In this document: positions 26,101 through 34,122 of the stretch, in pieces
Layout: each line of letters starts with the position of its first letter
Numbering within the stretch: position 1 is the stretch's first letter
Assembly (NCBI GenBank): GCA_022826945.1
Contig: JAJDTY010000038.1
Span: 1 to 57,557 of the forward strand
Direction: 5' to 3'
Origin: Candidatus Binatia bacterium
GTDB taxonomy: Bacteria; Desulfobacterota; Binatia; Bin18
Length of the DNA stretch: 57,557 nucleotides
The notes under the pieces: model-generated
The model's input: only the letters and a program-made list of their open reading frames with translations
Database searches by the model: none
What the model was told of the DNA's origin: nothing
Position numbers and translations under genes: made by a program

Positions 26101-26506
26101 ACAGTACGGAAAGATCGGACGGAGTGAAAAGGGCTTAGCCCTCCTTGATGAGGCGCTGGCAGTCGTCAACACCAGCGCGGAGCGTTTCTCGGAAGCGGAG
26201 CTGTACCGATTGCGGGGAGAGCTGCTGCTGGTGCGGGATGCAAACAGGCTCTCAGCGCAGACGAGTACTCCCAGGTCAAACAGTGAGGCGGAAGGTTGTT
26301 TTCAAAAGGCCCTGTTTGTTGCCCGTCAACAAGGTGCCAAGTCGTGGGAGTTGCGCGCTGCGACGAGCCTAGCCCAGCAGTGGTGCAAACAGGGCAAACG
26401 AGAGAGTGCACGGCGGGTGCTGACAGAGACCACCGATTGGTTTACTGAAGGACGTGAGACGCGGGACTTTCAGGCTGCCCAAGCCCTGCTTGCCGAATTG
26501 GTATAA
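23156..26506 (+). CDS. zinc-ribbon/class III nucleotide cyclase/STAND ATPase/TPR signalling protein
   Basis: A large multidomain regulator of 1116 residues. An N-terminal zinc ribbon (CPNCG at 3-7, CDECG at 17-21) and Pro-rich linker precede a class III cyclase domain (VMFCDIVGSTT with metal Asp68, LGDGILVYFG with Asp112). An AAA/STAND ATPase follows, with DGEPGIGKS near 299-307 and a LLIVWEDLHWVD Walker B near 422-433, then a long alpha-helical TPR-like C-terminus. This layout is common in large-genome bacteria, where it is thought to couple ligand sensing to cAMP/cGMP production. It follows the Xox genes on the same strand by 68 bases, but a functional link is unproven. Confidence 0.88.
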   Translation: MSCPNCGQANRTGAKFCDECGTPLLVRPVGETAPVPSAQSTREPQWSPAPAPVPAPTGRRQLTVMFCDIVGSTTLAGRLDPEEWRDIVRTYQETCAGVIQRFGGYIAQYLGDGILVYFGYPIAHEDTAVRAVKTGLGILAQLDQMNSQLRQTERQPSFRPSTKDTPRIRLRIGIHTGQVVVGDMGAGERHEHLALGDTPNIAAHLQAIAKADTVVMSAAVYRLVEGFFECQTLGPHALKGKTTPISVYQVIREEGAQSRFEVALEAGLSPLVGRTKELAFLRQRWEAAKVREGQVVLLDGEPGIGKSRLVQELKEQVAKAGEARREFRCSSYARNTAFYSVIDHLQRWLQLQGDEPEDEKFRRLETALEGYRHLPEESVALFASLLSLPLPECFTPLKLSPERQRQKTQEALVAWLAEESEERPLLIVWEDLHWVDPSTLDLVQMLIERVAPLHLFVLLVFRSSEFTPPWHSRPPVHLLTLNRLERRPIEELITHVAQGQRLPQLLVEHIAAQTDGVPLFVEELTKTIIEAGVPENGWEGAPHTIPATLQDSLMARLDQLSRTARDVAQIGAVLGRAFSYALIRAVWPSDEQRLTRGLAQLVEAELIFQKGMLPQARWVFKHAMLQDTAYQSVLKSKRQQIHHQVADVLVKQFSDIRHQQPELVAHHYTEAGLLDQAIGFWQYAGEQAVQRSAHREGIGHFLKGLALLNELPETPDRTHRELTIQTRLGPSLMATKGYAAPEVERAYARAQELCQQLGETPHSFQVLRGLWVVHEMRAELRTARQLGEQLLALAQHLDDPDLLIEVHRALGNTLLWIGEFAHAREHLQKALALHNPEQHKALAFQYGTDPRTVCLLYETLALWVLGYPEQALQKSREALARAEEGAHQHSLSLAAALNWTGLLHQLRGEAKVTYERAVTGIAFAQQCGFPDWEMIGTIFRDWATAAQLHDEISVEQLQKMIAAWCATGAELLRPYFLGLLAEQYGKIGRSEKGLALLDEALAVVNTSAERFSEAELYRLRGELLLVRDANRLSAQTSTPRSNSEAEGCFQKALFVARQQGAKSWELRAATSLAQQWCKQGKRESARRVLTETTDWFTEGRETRDFQAAQALLAELV

Positions 26507-26529
26507 CGATTGAGAGGCAATACACTACA

Positions 26530-27696
26530 ATGCAAAAGACACTAGGCATACTGAGCATACTGCTGCTGGGATTCGGGATTACAGCTCACGCCGTCATGGC
26601 TCAGGCAATCCAAGAGGAGGACTTGGGAGCGCAGGAAATCCAAGAGGGCCAAACGGGAGCTTTAGGAGGACAGGAAATCCAAGAAGGTCAAGCAGCGGAG
26701 GCAGAAGGCATGCCGCAGGCTGTGCCGGAGGAAGCGCTGGCCGAAGCCTTTAGTGCCTGGGTCTATGCGCAGTTACCCGATACCCCGGAGGGTATCGGGG
26801 TGGACAGCCAAGGCCACCTGTATGCCTCGCTATTCAATACCGGCGAGATCGTACAGCTCAAAGAGGACGGGCAATACGTCCACATTGCCTGGGTTCCCGC
26901 CGAAGCTGACAGCGGGAAGGGCCACGTCCTTGGTCTTGCCTCGGACAAAGATGACAACTTATACGTGGCGTATAAAGCCCGCTCCAAGTACGACCGGGTC
27001 GGCGATCCGCGCCACCCTGCCTGCCGGGATGCAACCGATGTAACGAGTGGGGTCTATCGGATTGATGCCGAAACGCGCGAGGTCACACCCGTGGCAACCC
27101 GCGGGGATGGCTGGCCCTTTTGCTTTCCCGACGATGTGGCCATTGACGATGTGGGGAATATCTATTTGGCCGATTTAACCTATGCGGGAATTTGGAAAAT
27201 TACGCTGGACGGCAGAGTCACCTTGTGGTCAGAGCACCCGCTACTCCACTGGTCGGCGACGCCATATTCCGGTTTTCCACTTGGGGTGAATGTCATTGCC
27301 CTTGATGCAGGGCAGCGGAATATTTATGCAGCCACCAGTGGCGACCCGCTCGTGCTTCGGATTCCTATTCAGTCGGATGGCAGTGCTGGTGAGCCGAGTG
27401 TCGTATCCCGCGGACATAACCTCCTCGACGGTATTGCCTTGGACGAAGAGGGAAATATCTACGTTTCAGAAATTTTTCGGAACGAAATTATTGGCCTGTC
27501 CCCCGACGGCAGTCGGCGGGTAGTGGTTGCGAATAAGCAATCCGCGCCGCTGGACGGCAATGCCAGCCTCGTCGTCCATGCAGGCGTACTCTATGTGGCG
27601 AATCTGGGTTTTGCTCATTCGCGTTGGCAGGACGCGGACAGGACGGTGGTTGCTATTCAGGGGTTTCCGCGGCCGTCTCAGTCACCGGGGAATTAG
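26530..27696 (+). CDS. secreted SMP-30/NHL-type beta-propeller protein
   Basis: A 388-residue exported protein: signal peptide (about 1-24), an acidic Gln/Glu/Gly-rich segment with the duplicated unit GQEIQEGQ (residues about 25-60), then a six-bladed propeller. Blade markers are TPEGIGVDSQGHLYAS, PDDVAIDDVGNIYLAD and LDGIALDEEGNIYVSE. Members include lactonases and organophosphate hydrolases, but propellers of this kind can also simply bind. Three such proteins occur in this window, and this is the only one with a signal peptide. A strong hairpin terminator follows at 27741-27770. Confidence 0.8.
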   Translation: MQKTLGILSILLLGFGITAHAVMAQAIQEEDLGAQEIQEGQTGALGGQEIQEGQAAEAEGMPQAVPEEALAEAFSAWVYAQLPDTPEGIGVDSQGHLYASLFNTGEIVQLKEDGQYVHIAWVPAEADSGKGHVLGLASDKDDNLYVAYKARSKYDRVGDPRHPACRDATDVTSGVYRIDAETREVTPVATRGDGWPFCFPDDVAIDDVGNIYLADLTYAGIWKITLDGRVTLWSEHPLLHWSATPYSGFPLGVNVIALDAGQRNIYAATSGDPLVLRIPIQSDGSAGEPSVVSRGHNLLDGIALDEEGNIYVSEIFRNEIIGLSPDGSRRVVVANKQSAPLDGNASLVVHAGVLYVANLGFAHSRWQDADRTVVAIQGFPRPSQSPGN

Positions 27697-27740
27697 GACT
27701 CATATCCAGAAGGGCGGGCGTTGCCTGAAAAATCAAAAGA

Positions 27741-27770
27741 AAAGGGGGCAGGAAAAATCCTGCCCCCTTT
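27741..27770. terminator. bidirectional intrinsic terminator
   Basis: AAAGGGGGCAGGA and its exact complement form a 13-bp stem around the loop AAAA, between two convergent genes. A-rich and T-rich flanks on both sides fit termination in both directions. Confidence 0.85.
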
Positions 27771-27799
27771 GGGTTAGCACGTTGAGAAGTATATGTGGC

Positions 27800-29524
27800 T
27801 TAGTCTCTGCCGTGGCGTAGCAGGTGGCCTGGGGTTGCGCCGGTGCAGTTACCGTCTTCAAAGGTGACGTCGCCGTTCACCATGATCCAGCGATAGCCTT
27901 CAGCGTACTGGACGCGCCGCCACTCGCCACCCGGAAAGTCGTGAACGACCTTTGGCTTCTCTGGGGTGAGCTTCAAGTTCTCAAGATCGTAGACGACCAC
28001 ATCTGCTCGGGCACCTTCTTGCAGGACGCCGCGATTCTGGAAGCCAGCGCACTGGGCAGGCATACCGCTCAGGCGATAGTGGGCTTCTTCGAGGCTCATA
28101 AAACCAGCGTCGCGCACCATCCATGTCAGCAGGTCCGTTGGATAGGCACCAATGGTGATGAACTTGGTATGCGCGCCACCGTCTGACACCCCGGCCATGC
28201 TGTACGGAGAAGACATCAGCTCGGACACATAGTCCTCACGGACATTGCGAGCGGGAGTATAGAATTCGGTCTCCAGATTCTCCTCAACCGCGATATCGAA
28301 CATTGCGTCTATAACGTGCTTGTTCTCCATCTTGGCGACTTCTTCGACCGTCTTGCCAATGAACTTTTCGAACTTCTTGCTCTTCACGGTTTCAACCGTG
28401 AAGTCTTTGAGCGATCCGGTCACGACCGGCGTATGTCCGGTATCATATTCTGCGACCAAAGCCTGGCGAATGGCAGGATTTTTGAGCTTTTCAAGCCGTT
28501 CGGCTGGCGTGCCCATGGTCACTTCACGCAGGACATCATTCCCGTCGAACAATCCTGACATATCGGCAAAACTGAAGTACAGCCCTTGACGGAATGTCGC
28601 GGTCTGGTTGTAGATCTTGCGCCCGGCTTTGTTGGTCTTTTCCATCCAACGTAGGATGCGGCGATGGATACTCGGCCGGTCGTCACGTGTCGCTGTGGCG
28701 TTAAACAGAATTGGGCGACCACATTCATCGGCCAAACGATCGTAGAATCTCATATCGGCTTCAAAGTCCGGGCTGGATTGGGTGAGCTGGATAAAGCCTT
28801 CTCCCCGTTCCTTCAATACCCGGCCAAAGGCGAGCACGTCCTCGTCAGCCATGGTGTCCGTCACCATCGGTGTCCCGTCGTAGTCGCGCTGGACAGACAC
28901 AAAGCCATCTCCCAAACGCTGGGCCGAGAATCCACAGCCACCCACATCCAGGGATTCACTCAGAATCTGGCACATGGTCTGCTTTTCTTTGTCTGTGGCC
29001 GGTCGGTTCTTGGCCGCTTCGAGTCCCATGGTCCAGATCATAATCGGCGCAATGGGAACAAAGCTCAGGACGTTGATCCCTTTGGGCGTCCGGTCAAGAA
29101 AGTCCAGCCATTCGGGGAAGGTCTCCCATTCCCACTTCATGCCGGCTTTCATGGACTCGTACGGAATAGCTTCGACGCGAGACATGGTCAGCATGGCACG
29201 ATCACGCATCTCAGGTTTCACCGGCGCGAAACCAAATCCACAGTTGCCGAGTACGATCGAGGTGACCCCGTGCCAGCCAGACAGCGTGACATAGGGATCC
29301 CAGTTAATCTGGGCATCGTAGTGGGTATGGAGATCAATAAAGCCCGGCGCAACGATGAGCCCATTTGCGTCCAGCGTTTTAGCCGCATCGCTCGGATTGA
29401 GCTTGCCATTCGGTTCGATCTTCGCAATCTTGCCGTCTTTAATACCAACGTCCCCCATAAAGCGAGGAGTGCGGGAACCATCAACAATGGTACCGCCTTG
29501 GATAAGTACATCATATTCAGCCAT
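27800..29524 (-). CDS. D-aminoacylase / N-acyl-D-amino-acid deacylase-type amidohydrolase
   Basis: A 574-residue amidohydrolase-3 enzyme. The metal site FIDLHTHYDAQ lies near residue 62, the GNCGFGFAPV block carrying the bridging-Cys position near 96, and the catalytic-Asp block SDGGAHTKF near residue 455; a GARADVVVYD segment marks the C-terminal beta domain. GGGAGG precedes the ATG. Family members cleave N-acyl-D-amino acids or cyclic amides. It is clearly paralogous to the gene at 42246-43988. It lies alone, convergent with the propeller gene. The in vivo substrate is unknown; homologues in this type of genome often sit next to LLM oxidoreductases. Confidence 0.87.
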   Translation of the reverse strand: MAEYDVLIQGGTIVDGSRTPRFMGDVGIKDGKIAKIEPNGKLNPSDAAKTLDANGLIVAPGFIDLHTHYDAQINWDPYVTLSGWHGVTSIVLGNCGFGFAPVKPEMRDRAMLTMSRVEAIPYESMKAGMKWEWETFPEWLDFLDRTPKGINVLSFVPIAPIMIWTMGLEAAKNRPATDKEKQTMCQILSESLDVGGCGFSAQRLGDGFVSVQRDYDGTPMVTDTMADEDVLAFGRVLKERGEGFIQLTQSSPDFEADMRFYDRLADECGRPILFNATATRDDRPSIHRRILRWMEKTNKAGRKIYNQTATFRQGLYFSFADMSGLFDGNDVLREVTMGTPAERLEKLKNPAIRQALVAEYDTGHTPVVTGSLKDFTVETVKSKKFEKFIGKTVEEVAKMENKHVIDAMFDIAVEENLETEFYTPARNVREDYVSELMSSPYSMAGVSDGGAHTKFITIGAYPTDLLTWMVRDAGFMSLEEAHYRLSGMPAQCAGFQNRGVLQEGARADVVVYDLENLKLTPEKPKVVHDFPGGEWRRVQYAEGYRWIMVNGDVTFEDGNCTGATPGHLLRHGRD

Positions 29525-29712
29525 AACTGTCCTCCCTTATCGGTCGAGAAAATTGAACGCTCACTCAGTCTCCATCGAACCATGCCATAGGCCGACTAGG
29601 GCTGTCAACACGACATTGCCTATTCTTTGGAGGGTGGCATGCCAGATGCAGGCACGAGGGAGCAGCCCGGCAATAAGGCCAGTAAAACAGGATGAGAAGA
29701 GGAACAACTGAC

Positions 29713-29794
29713 GGTGCTGTCCTAATTTGCCAGGTTCAGTATTTGATTTTTCGAGTGCGCAAAAGCTCAAAGTGTCCGAATTAGGACAGTACCC
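29713..29794. repeat. short inverted-repeat element, copy B (MITE-like)
   Basis: About 82 bases bounded by inverted repeats: GGTGCTGTCCTAATT at the left and AATTAGGACAGTACCC at the right, with one mismatch (GGTGCTG against GGTACTG). It lies in the 366-base gap between the divergent deacylase and GlcG-like genes; no other gene is seen there. The right 15 bases match copy A exactly. Confidence 0.65.
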
Positions 29795-29890
29795 AACTGA
29801 CTGCCGTGTTGCTTACTCAAGCGGAAGAGTTAATAATATAAATATTCTAGGCTCGTCCGCGGCCAGTGCGAGGTGGAAGGAGGGGGAGAG

Positions 29891-30502
29891 ATGGGTAAAG
29901 TGGATGCACGAAGAGCCGGTGTCGTTTTGGGTCTGATATTGAGTATGGGCCTGACGACCATTTGGGTTCAGGCACAAGAGCAAATACCGGGAGACGCCGT
30001 AGCGGCGGCTGAAGCTGCCGCGCCACCGTCCGGCCAGGAGGCGGCGGAAGCCGCTGAGCAGACGGGGCAAGCGGAACAAGAACAACCACCGCCAATCCTG
30101 ACGCTGGCCCTGGCCGAGCAGTTTCTGGACGCTGCCAAGGCAGAAGCCCTCAAACAGGGCTGGACCATGAGCTTTGCCGTCGTCGATGCGAATGGACGCC
30201 AGGTGGCGCTCATCCGTATGGATGGAGCCCGTTGGATGACAACCCAGGTAGCCCAGGCAAAAGCCTTTACTGCGGCAACGTTTCGGCGCCCTTCCGCAGC
30301 AGTGGAAGAGTTGGCAGAGCAACGCCCGGACTTATTTCAGAGTCTGACTCAGCTAATTAATGAACCCATGCTCCTCGCCGGTGGCGGCCTGCCGATTATT
30401 ATTGATGACACATTGCTCGGCGGCGTTGGGGCGAGTGGCGGCACTGAGGCTGAGGACATAGACTGCGCCCAAGTTGGTCTGGACGCCATAGGGGCGGAGT
30501 AA
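29891..30502 (+). CDS. exported GlcG/HbpS-family (heme-binding) protein
   Basis: A signal peptide (about residues 1-29), an Ala/Glu/Gln-rich linker and then the GlcG/HbpS domain: LALAEQFLDAAKAEA, MSFAVVDANGRQVALIRMDG, QAKAFTAATFRRP, LLAGGGLPI and GVGASGGTEAEDI. The domain is related to heme-binding HbpS and to adenosylcobalamin-dependent subunits; its function in catabolic clusters is unclear. The ATG at 29891 is chosen for the GGAGGGGGAGAG just upstream. A cytoplasmic paralogue lacking the signal is at 50034-50444. It converges with the dehydrogenase gene, leaving 6 bases between stops. Confidence 0.82.
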   Translation: MGKVDARRAGVVLGLILSMGLTTIWVQAQEQIPGDAVAAAEAAAPPSGQEAAEAAEQTGQAEQEQPPPILTLALAEQFLDAAKAEALKQGWTMSFAVVDANGRQVALIRMDGARWMTTQVAQAKAFTAATFRRPSAAVEELAEQRPDLFQSLTQLINEPMLLAGGGLPIIIDDTLLGGVGASGGTEAEDIDCAQVGLDAIGAE

Positions 30503-30508
30503 GGATTA

Positions 30509-31405
30509 TTATGAGGAGCGGACTTTCACGCCCGCCCGCTCCTCTTGCAATAGGAACACTGAGGTCGAGTCGCGCTCGCCCCAACCGCGGGCGAGGGCTT
30601 CGATGAATTCCTGCTCCAACAGATTGGCCATTTTCATCGGTACGTCAAACTCCCGGCCCAGGCTTGTGGCGAGCCCAACATCCTTACGGGCGAGACGTAA
30701 AGCAAAGCGAACAGTATCGAAATCGCCTTTGAATATGCGTTGCGGCAGGGTGTGGTTTAGGGTGAGTCCTTGGCCCATAGCGCCGTCTGCAATGGCGCGG
30801 CGGAGCGCCTCGGGCGCAACCCCGGCCTTCACGCCGACAGTCAGTCCTTCCGCCAGGAGGGCACGGAATCCGTTGCTGACCATATTATGGATAATCTTGG
30901 CAATCAGGCCACAGCCAATCTCGCCGACATAGGACACCTTATTGCCAATCGCGTCGAGGACCGGTTTGACTCGCGCATAGATGGCGGGGTCGCCGCCGAC
31001 CATGACCGCCAGCGTAGCGGCCTGGGCGCCGACCGGCCCGCCGCTGACAGGAGCATCAAGGACATGGACGTTTTGCTCTTGGTAGGCGGTATGAATCTTT
31101 CGAATGAGGGTCGGCGAGCTGGTCGAGAGATCGATATAGACAGAGTTGGGGTACGACCCGCGGAGGATTCCTTCTTCCCCTAAAGCGACCGCTTCAACCT
31201 CAGTCGGGCCTGGCAGCGAGGTGAAGGTAATCTCACTCGCAGCCGCAACGGCCCTGGGACTGTCGGCCCACGTGGCCCCGTGTGCAAGCTGGGTCCGGGC
31301 TGCTTCTTGACGCAGGTCGTATACAGTCACCTCGTGTCCAGCCGCAATGATATGTGAGGCCATCGGACCGCCCATATTACCCAAGCCGATAAATCCCACT
31401 CGCAT
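30509..31405 (-). CDS. 3-hydroxyisobutyrate/beta-hydroxyacid dehydrogenase family (copy 1)
   Basis: A 298-residue NAD(P)-dependent dehydrogenase with the nucleotide loop [15 protein letters not shown] at the N-terminus, the substrate loop [12 protein letters not shown] near 120 and the catalytic-lysine block [11 protein letters not shown] near 165-175. The family interconverts beta-hydroxyacids and semialdehydes (3-hydroxyisobutyrate, tartronate semialdehyde). Copy 2 lies 28 bases upstream on the same strand and is highly similar throughout, so this is a recent tandem duplication. The catalytic Lys is present in both. Confidence 0.88.
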   Translation of the reverse strand: MRVGFIGLGNMGGPMASHIIAAGHEVTVYDLRQEAARTQLAHGATWADSPRAVAAASEITFTSLPGPTEVEAVALGEEGILRGSYPNSVYIDLSTSSPTLIRKIHTAYQEQNVHVLDAPVSGGPVGAQAATLAVMVGGDPAIYARVKPVLDAIGNKVSYVGEIGCGLIAKIIHNMVSNGFRALLAEGLTVGVKAGVAPEALRRAIADGAMGQGLTLNHTLPQRIFKGDFDTVRFALRLARKDVGLATSLGREFDVPMKMANLLEQEFIEALARGWGERDSTSVFLLQEERAGVKVRSS

Positions 31406-31433
31406 GTCCTTGCCTCCGTTTGCGACGCCCAGA

Positions 31434-32336
31434 CTAGGCTTTCGGTGCTCGTACGGTTACGCCAGAACGTTCTTCTTGCAGCGCGAACGGAGCGGTCGAG
31501 TCGCGTTCCGCCCAGCCACGCGCCAGACCCTCGATGAATTCCTGCTCCACGATACTGGCGACTCTGAGCGACACCTCACACTCACGACCCAGTTCGGTGG
31601 CCAACCCCAAGTCTTTGCGCGCCCCCCGCAGCGCAAAGCGAACAGTATCATAGTCGCCTTTGAAGATGACTTCGGGAACCATGTAGTTCAGCATCAACCC
31701 CTGACCAACTGCCCCATCGGTAACGGCCTTGAGTAACGCCCGGGGTTCCACTCCCGCTTTGACCCCAAGAGTGAACCCTTCGGCGAGGAGAGACTGGAAG
31801 CAGATGCCAATCATATTGTGAACGATTTTGGCAATCTCACCGCACCCGATTCCGCCCAGGTAGGAGACCTTATCGCCAATCACGTCGAGGATCGGTTTGA
31901 CCCGCTCATAGATGGCGTGGTCACCGCCGACCATGACCGCCAGCGTGGCGGCTTGGGCGCCGACCGGCCCACCGCTGACGGGCGCGTCTAACACGTGGAC
32001 TTTTTTCTCTTGATAGGCGGCTTGAATGGCTCGGATGAGGGTCGGTGAACTCGTTGACAGGTCGATGTAGACCGAGTCCGGTTCCGCGCCTTGGAGAATG
32101 CCGCCCTCGCCCAGTGCCACCGCCTCGACCTCTTTCGGGCCTGGCAGAGAAGTAAAAGTAATCTCACTGCTGGCAGCAACCGCGCGGGGACTAGCGACCC
32201 ACTGCGCCCCGTGCTGTAAGTGGGGGTCCGCTACTTCGCGACGAACATCATAGACGGTGACGTCATGTCCGGCCGCGATGATATGCGAGGCCATCGGGCC
32301 GCCCATATTGCCGAGTCCAATAAATCCTATGCGCAT
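31434..32336 (-). CDS. 3-hydroxyisobutyrate/beta-hydroxyacid dehydrogenase family (copy 2)
   Basis: A tandem paralogue of the preceding gene, with the same [15 protein letters not shown] start, [12 protein letters not shown] loop and Lys in CGEIAKIVHNM. It starts at the ATG at 32336, preceded by AAGGAGG; the same frame is open further upstream but lacks a ribosome site. The copies differ mostly in the C-terminal helical domain that shapes substrate choice (for example the KAGVEPRALLKAVTDG segment), suggesting specialisation rather than simple redundancy. The DUF35 gene lies 84 bases upstream on the same strand. Confidence 0.88.
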   Translation of the reverse strand: MRIGFIGLGNMGGPMASHIIAAGHDVTVYDVRREVADPHLQHGAQWVASPRAVAASSEITFTSLPGPKEVEAVALGEGGILQGAEPDSVYIDLSTSSPTLIRAIQAAYQEKKVHVLDAPVSGGPVGAQAATLAVMVGGDHAIYERVKPILDVIGDKVSYLGGIGCGEIAKIVHNMIGICFQSLLAEGFTLGVKAGVEPRALLKAVTDGAVGQGLMLNYMVPEVIFKGDYDTVRFALRGARKDLGLATELGRECEVSLRVASIVEQEFIEGLARGWAERDSTAPFALQEERSGVTVRAPKA

Positions 32337-32420
32337 GTAATTCCTCCTTTTTGCAACAGGGAGACACGCCATCTTCTCCGAGCCGCCTCCCAAGTGAGTT
32401 CCGAAGTTAAGGCCCGGCAG

Positions 32421-32843
32421 CTAGGCTTGCTTCGTTCCTACGAGACGAAATTTTGGTAACGTAATTTCTGGAGTCACATCATCGAAGGTGACTTCAACCC
32501 GCAGACCACAGCCAAGGGCATCATTCTCACAACCAACGACCTGGCTCACAATCTGGAGTCCTTCATCCAGATCAATAAGCGCGACGTTGTAGGGGATGTC
32601 GTCGGCAAAGCCGGGATGCCATTGTTGGTGGTAAATGCCATACGAGTAAATATTACCCTTGCCGCTGAGCTGAACCCAGTCCTGGTCCGGACTAAGGCAG
32701 TTCGTACAGGCCGGTCCAGGTGGTAGGTGGATATAGCCACAGGCTGTGCAGCGTTGGGCAACGAACTCATGGCGTTTAGCGGCTTGCCAATACGGTTCGT
32801 TCCATTTTTCGATTACGGGCAGGGGTTTGTTGTAGTCGGACAT
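32421..32843 (-). CDS. DUF35 OB-fold/zinc-ribbon partner of a thiolase-like protein
   Basis: A 140-residue acyl-CoA-associated OB-fold protein with a rubredoxin-like zinc ribbon: CTACGYIHLPPGPACTNC near residues 32-49, then the OB strands (GNIYSYGIYHQQWHPGF, YNVALIDLDEG). These proteins pair with thiolase-fold partners, and the partner gene lies 15 bases upstream on the same strand, an obligate arrangement. By analogy with steroid side-chain Ltp2-DUF35 pairs, the complex may carry out retro-aldol cleavage of a CoA thioester rather than thiolysis. Confidence 0.87.
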   Translation of the reverse strand: MSDYNKPLPVIEKWNEPYWQAAKRHEFVAQRCTACGYIHLPPGPACTNCLSPDQDWVQLSGKGNIYSYGIYHQQWHPGFADDIPYNVALIDLDEGLQIVSQVVGCENDALGCGLRVEVTFDDVTPEITLPKFRLVGTKQA

Positions 32844-32858
32844 GGGCCTTTCTCCGGT

Positions 32859-33995
32859 TTAGTTTCGCAAAATCAATGCCCCGGCATGCTCGCGTAAGCC
32901 GCCAGTGTACGTACACATGAGGCGTTCCACATCCTTGATCTGCCGCGTACCACATTCTCCTCGCAACTGTCGCACAGCGTCACAGGTGTTTTGCCAGCCG
33001 ACCATATAGGTTTCAGACAATTGCCCCCCGTTGACGTTCAGCGGCAGTTCGCCGCCCAGAGCGATCCGCCCGTCTTGAATCCAGCGCCCGGATTCGCCAC
33101 GCGGACAAAAGCCGTAATTTTCCAAGGCCGCAATCACTGCCGGGCTATATGCATCCTGGACATATAATGCCTGCATGTCCTGTGGTGTGCACCCAGCCAT
33201 AGCAAAGACCATCTTGGCGACCGCTTCCTGCTGAAAGCTCTGCATCACCAGATCGGGCGTTTCATACGCGCGAAAGGCCTCTTGGCGACCCATCCCCTGG
33301 ATATAGACCGGTGGCTTTTTCAGGTCTGTCGCGCGGTCCGCCGTTGTCAGGATAAAGGCGTGCCCACCGTCGGTAATATAGCAATAGTCAAATAATCTGA
33401 GGGGCTCCACAATGTAACGGGCACTCATATAATCGTCGAGCGTGATCGGTGTTTGCTGGACGGCTTTAGGGTTCAGCCCGGCATGCGCACGCTGGTTAAT
33501 CGCAATCGTGGCGAGCTGCTCTTCGGTTGTCCCGTACAAATGCATGTGACGCCGAAAGGCAAACGCAAACGGTCCGGATGGATTAAAGGCGCCGTAGGGT
33601 GCGTGTTCTTCGAGCAGGGCTCCACCGAATCTATTCCGATTCGTCTTCTGGTTCGTGCCGTACACCAGCAGGATGTACTGAGCCATGCCCGCGTTGAGCA
33701 GCAGGGCGGCGTGCTGAATCATATAACAGCCTGTTGCCCCTGATGCCTCGACCGCGCCCCCAACCCTGGGATTGAGACCGAGCATCAGCCCAACTTTGAG
33801 ATAATCACCTTGCCTCCCATAGCTGGGCTGCACAAATAGGCCGTCAATATCGTCTTTCTTCAGACCGCAATCTTCTAACGCGGCCCGAGCTGCCTCTATG
33901 GCTAACTCGTCGCCAGTTTTGTCCGGGACCGCGCCTTGTTTGGTATCACCCACACCAACAATGCAGACGGTGTCAGACAGTTCCTGAAGCCCCAT
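32859..33995 (-). CDS. thiolase-fold (lipid-transfer/Ltp2-like) protein
   Basis: A 378-residue thiolase-superfamily protein of the lipid-transfer group. Blocks seen: VCIVGVGDTKQG at the N-terminus, AVEASGATGCYMIQHAA near residue 88 with the Cys region, and NVNGGQLSETYMVGWQ near 325. The usual C-terminal GHPxGA His site is not present in that form, as in Ltp2-type aldolases. The ATG at 33995 has GGAGGGGG just upstream; the longer frame to 34106 runs through spacer. With the DUF35 protein downstream it probably forms one complex acting on a CoA-linked intermediate. Confidence 0.85.
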   Translation of the reverse strand: MGLQELSDTVCIVGVGDTKQGAVPDKTGDELAIEAARAALEDCGLKKDDIDGLFVQPSYGRQGDYLKVGLMLGLNPRVGGAVEASGATGCYMIQHAALLLNAGMAQYILLVYGTNQKTNRNRFGGALLEEHAPYGAFNPSGPFAFAFRRHMHLYGTTEEQLATIAINQRAHAGLNPKAVQQTPITLDDYMSARYIVEPLRLFDYCYITDGGHAFILTTADRATDLKKPPVYIQGMGRQEAFRAYETPDLVMQSFQQEAVAKMVFAMAGCTPQDMQALYVQDAYSPAVIAALENYGFCPRGESGRWIQDGRIALGGELPLNVNGGQLSETYMVGWQNTCDAVRQLRGECGTRQIKDVERLMCTYTGGLREHAGALILRN

Positions 33996-34122
33996 ACGTT
34001 CCCCCTCCGGCTCGGAGCGTAGTCGAAGTCTGGGGGAGGGTGCAAGGCGTGTAACGCTCGGACGCTTGACGAAAGCGGACACTGACGGATAAGGCAGGAA
34101 GGTCACTCAGGAGGACTTAGTA

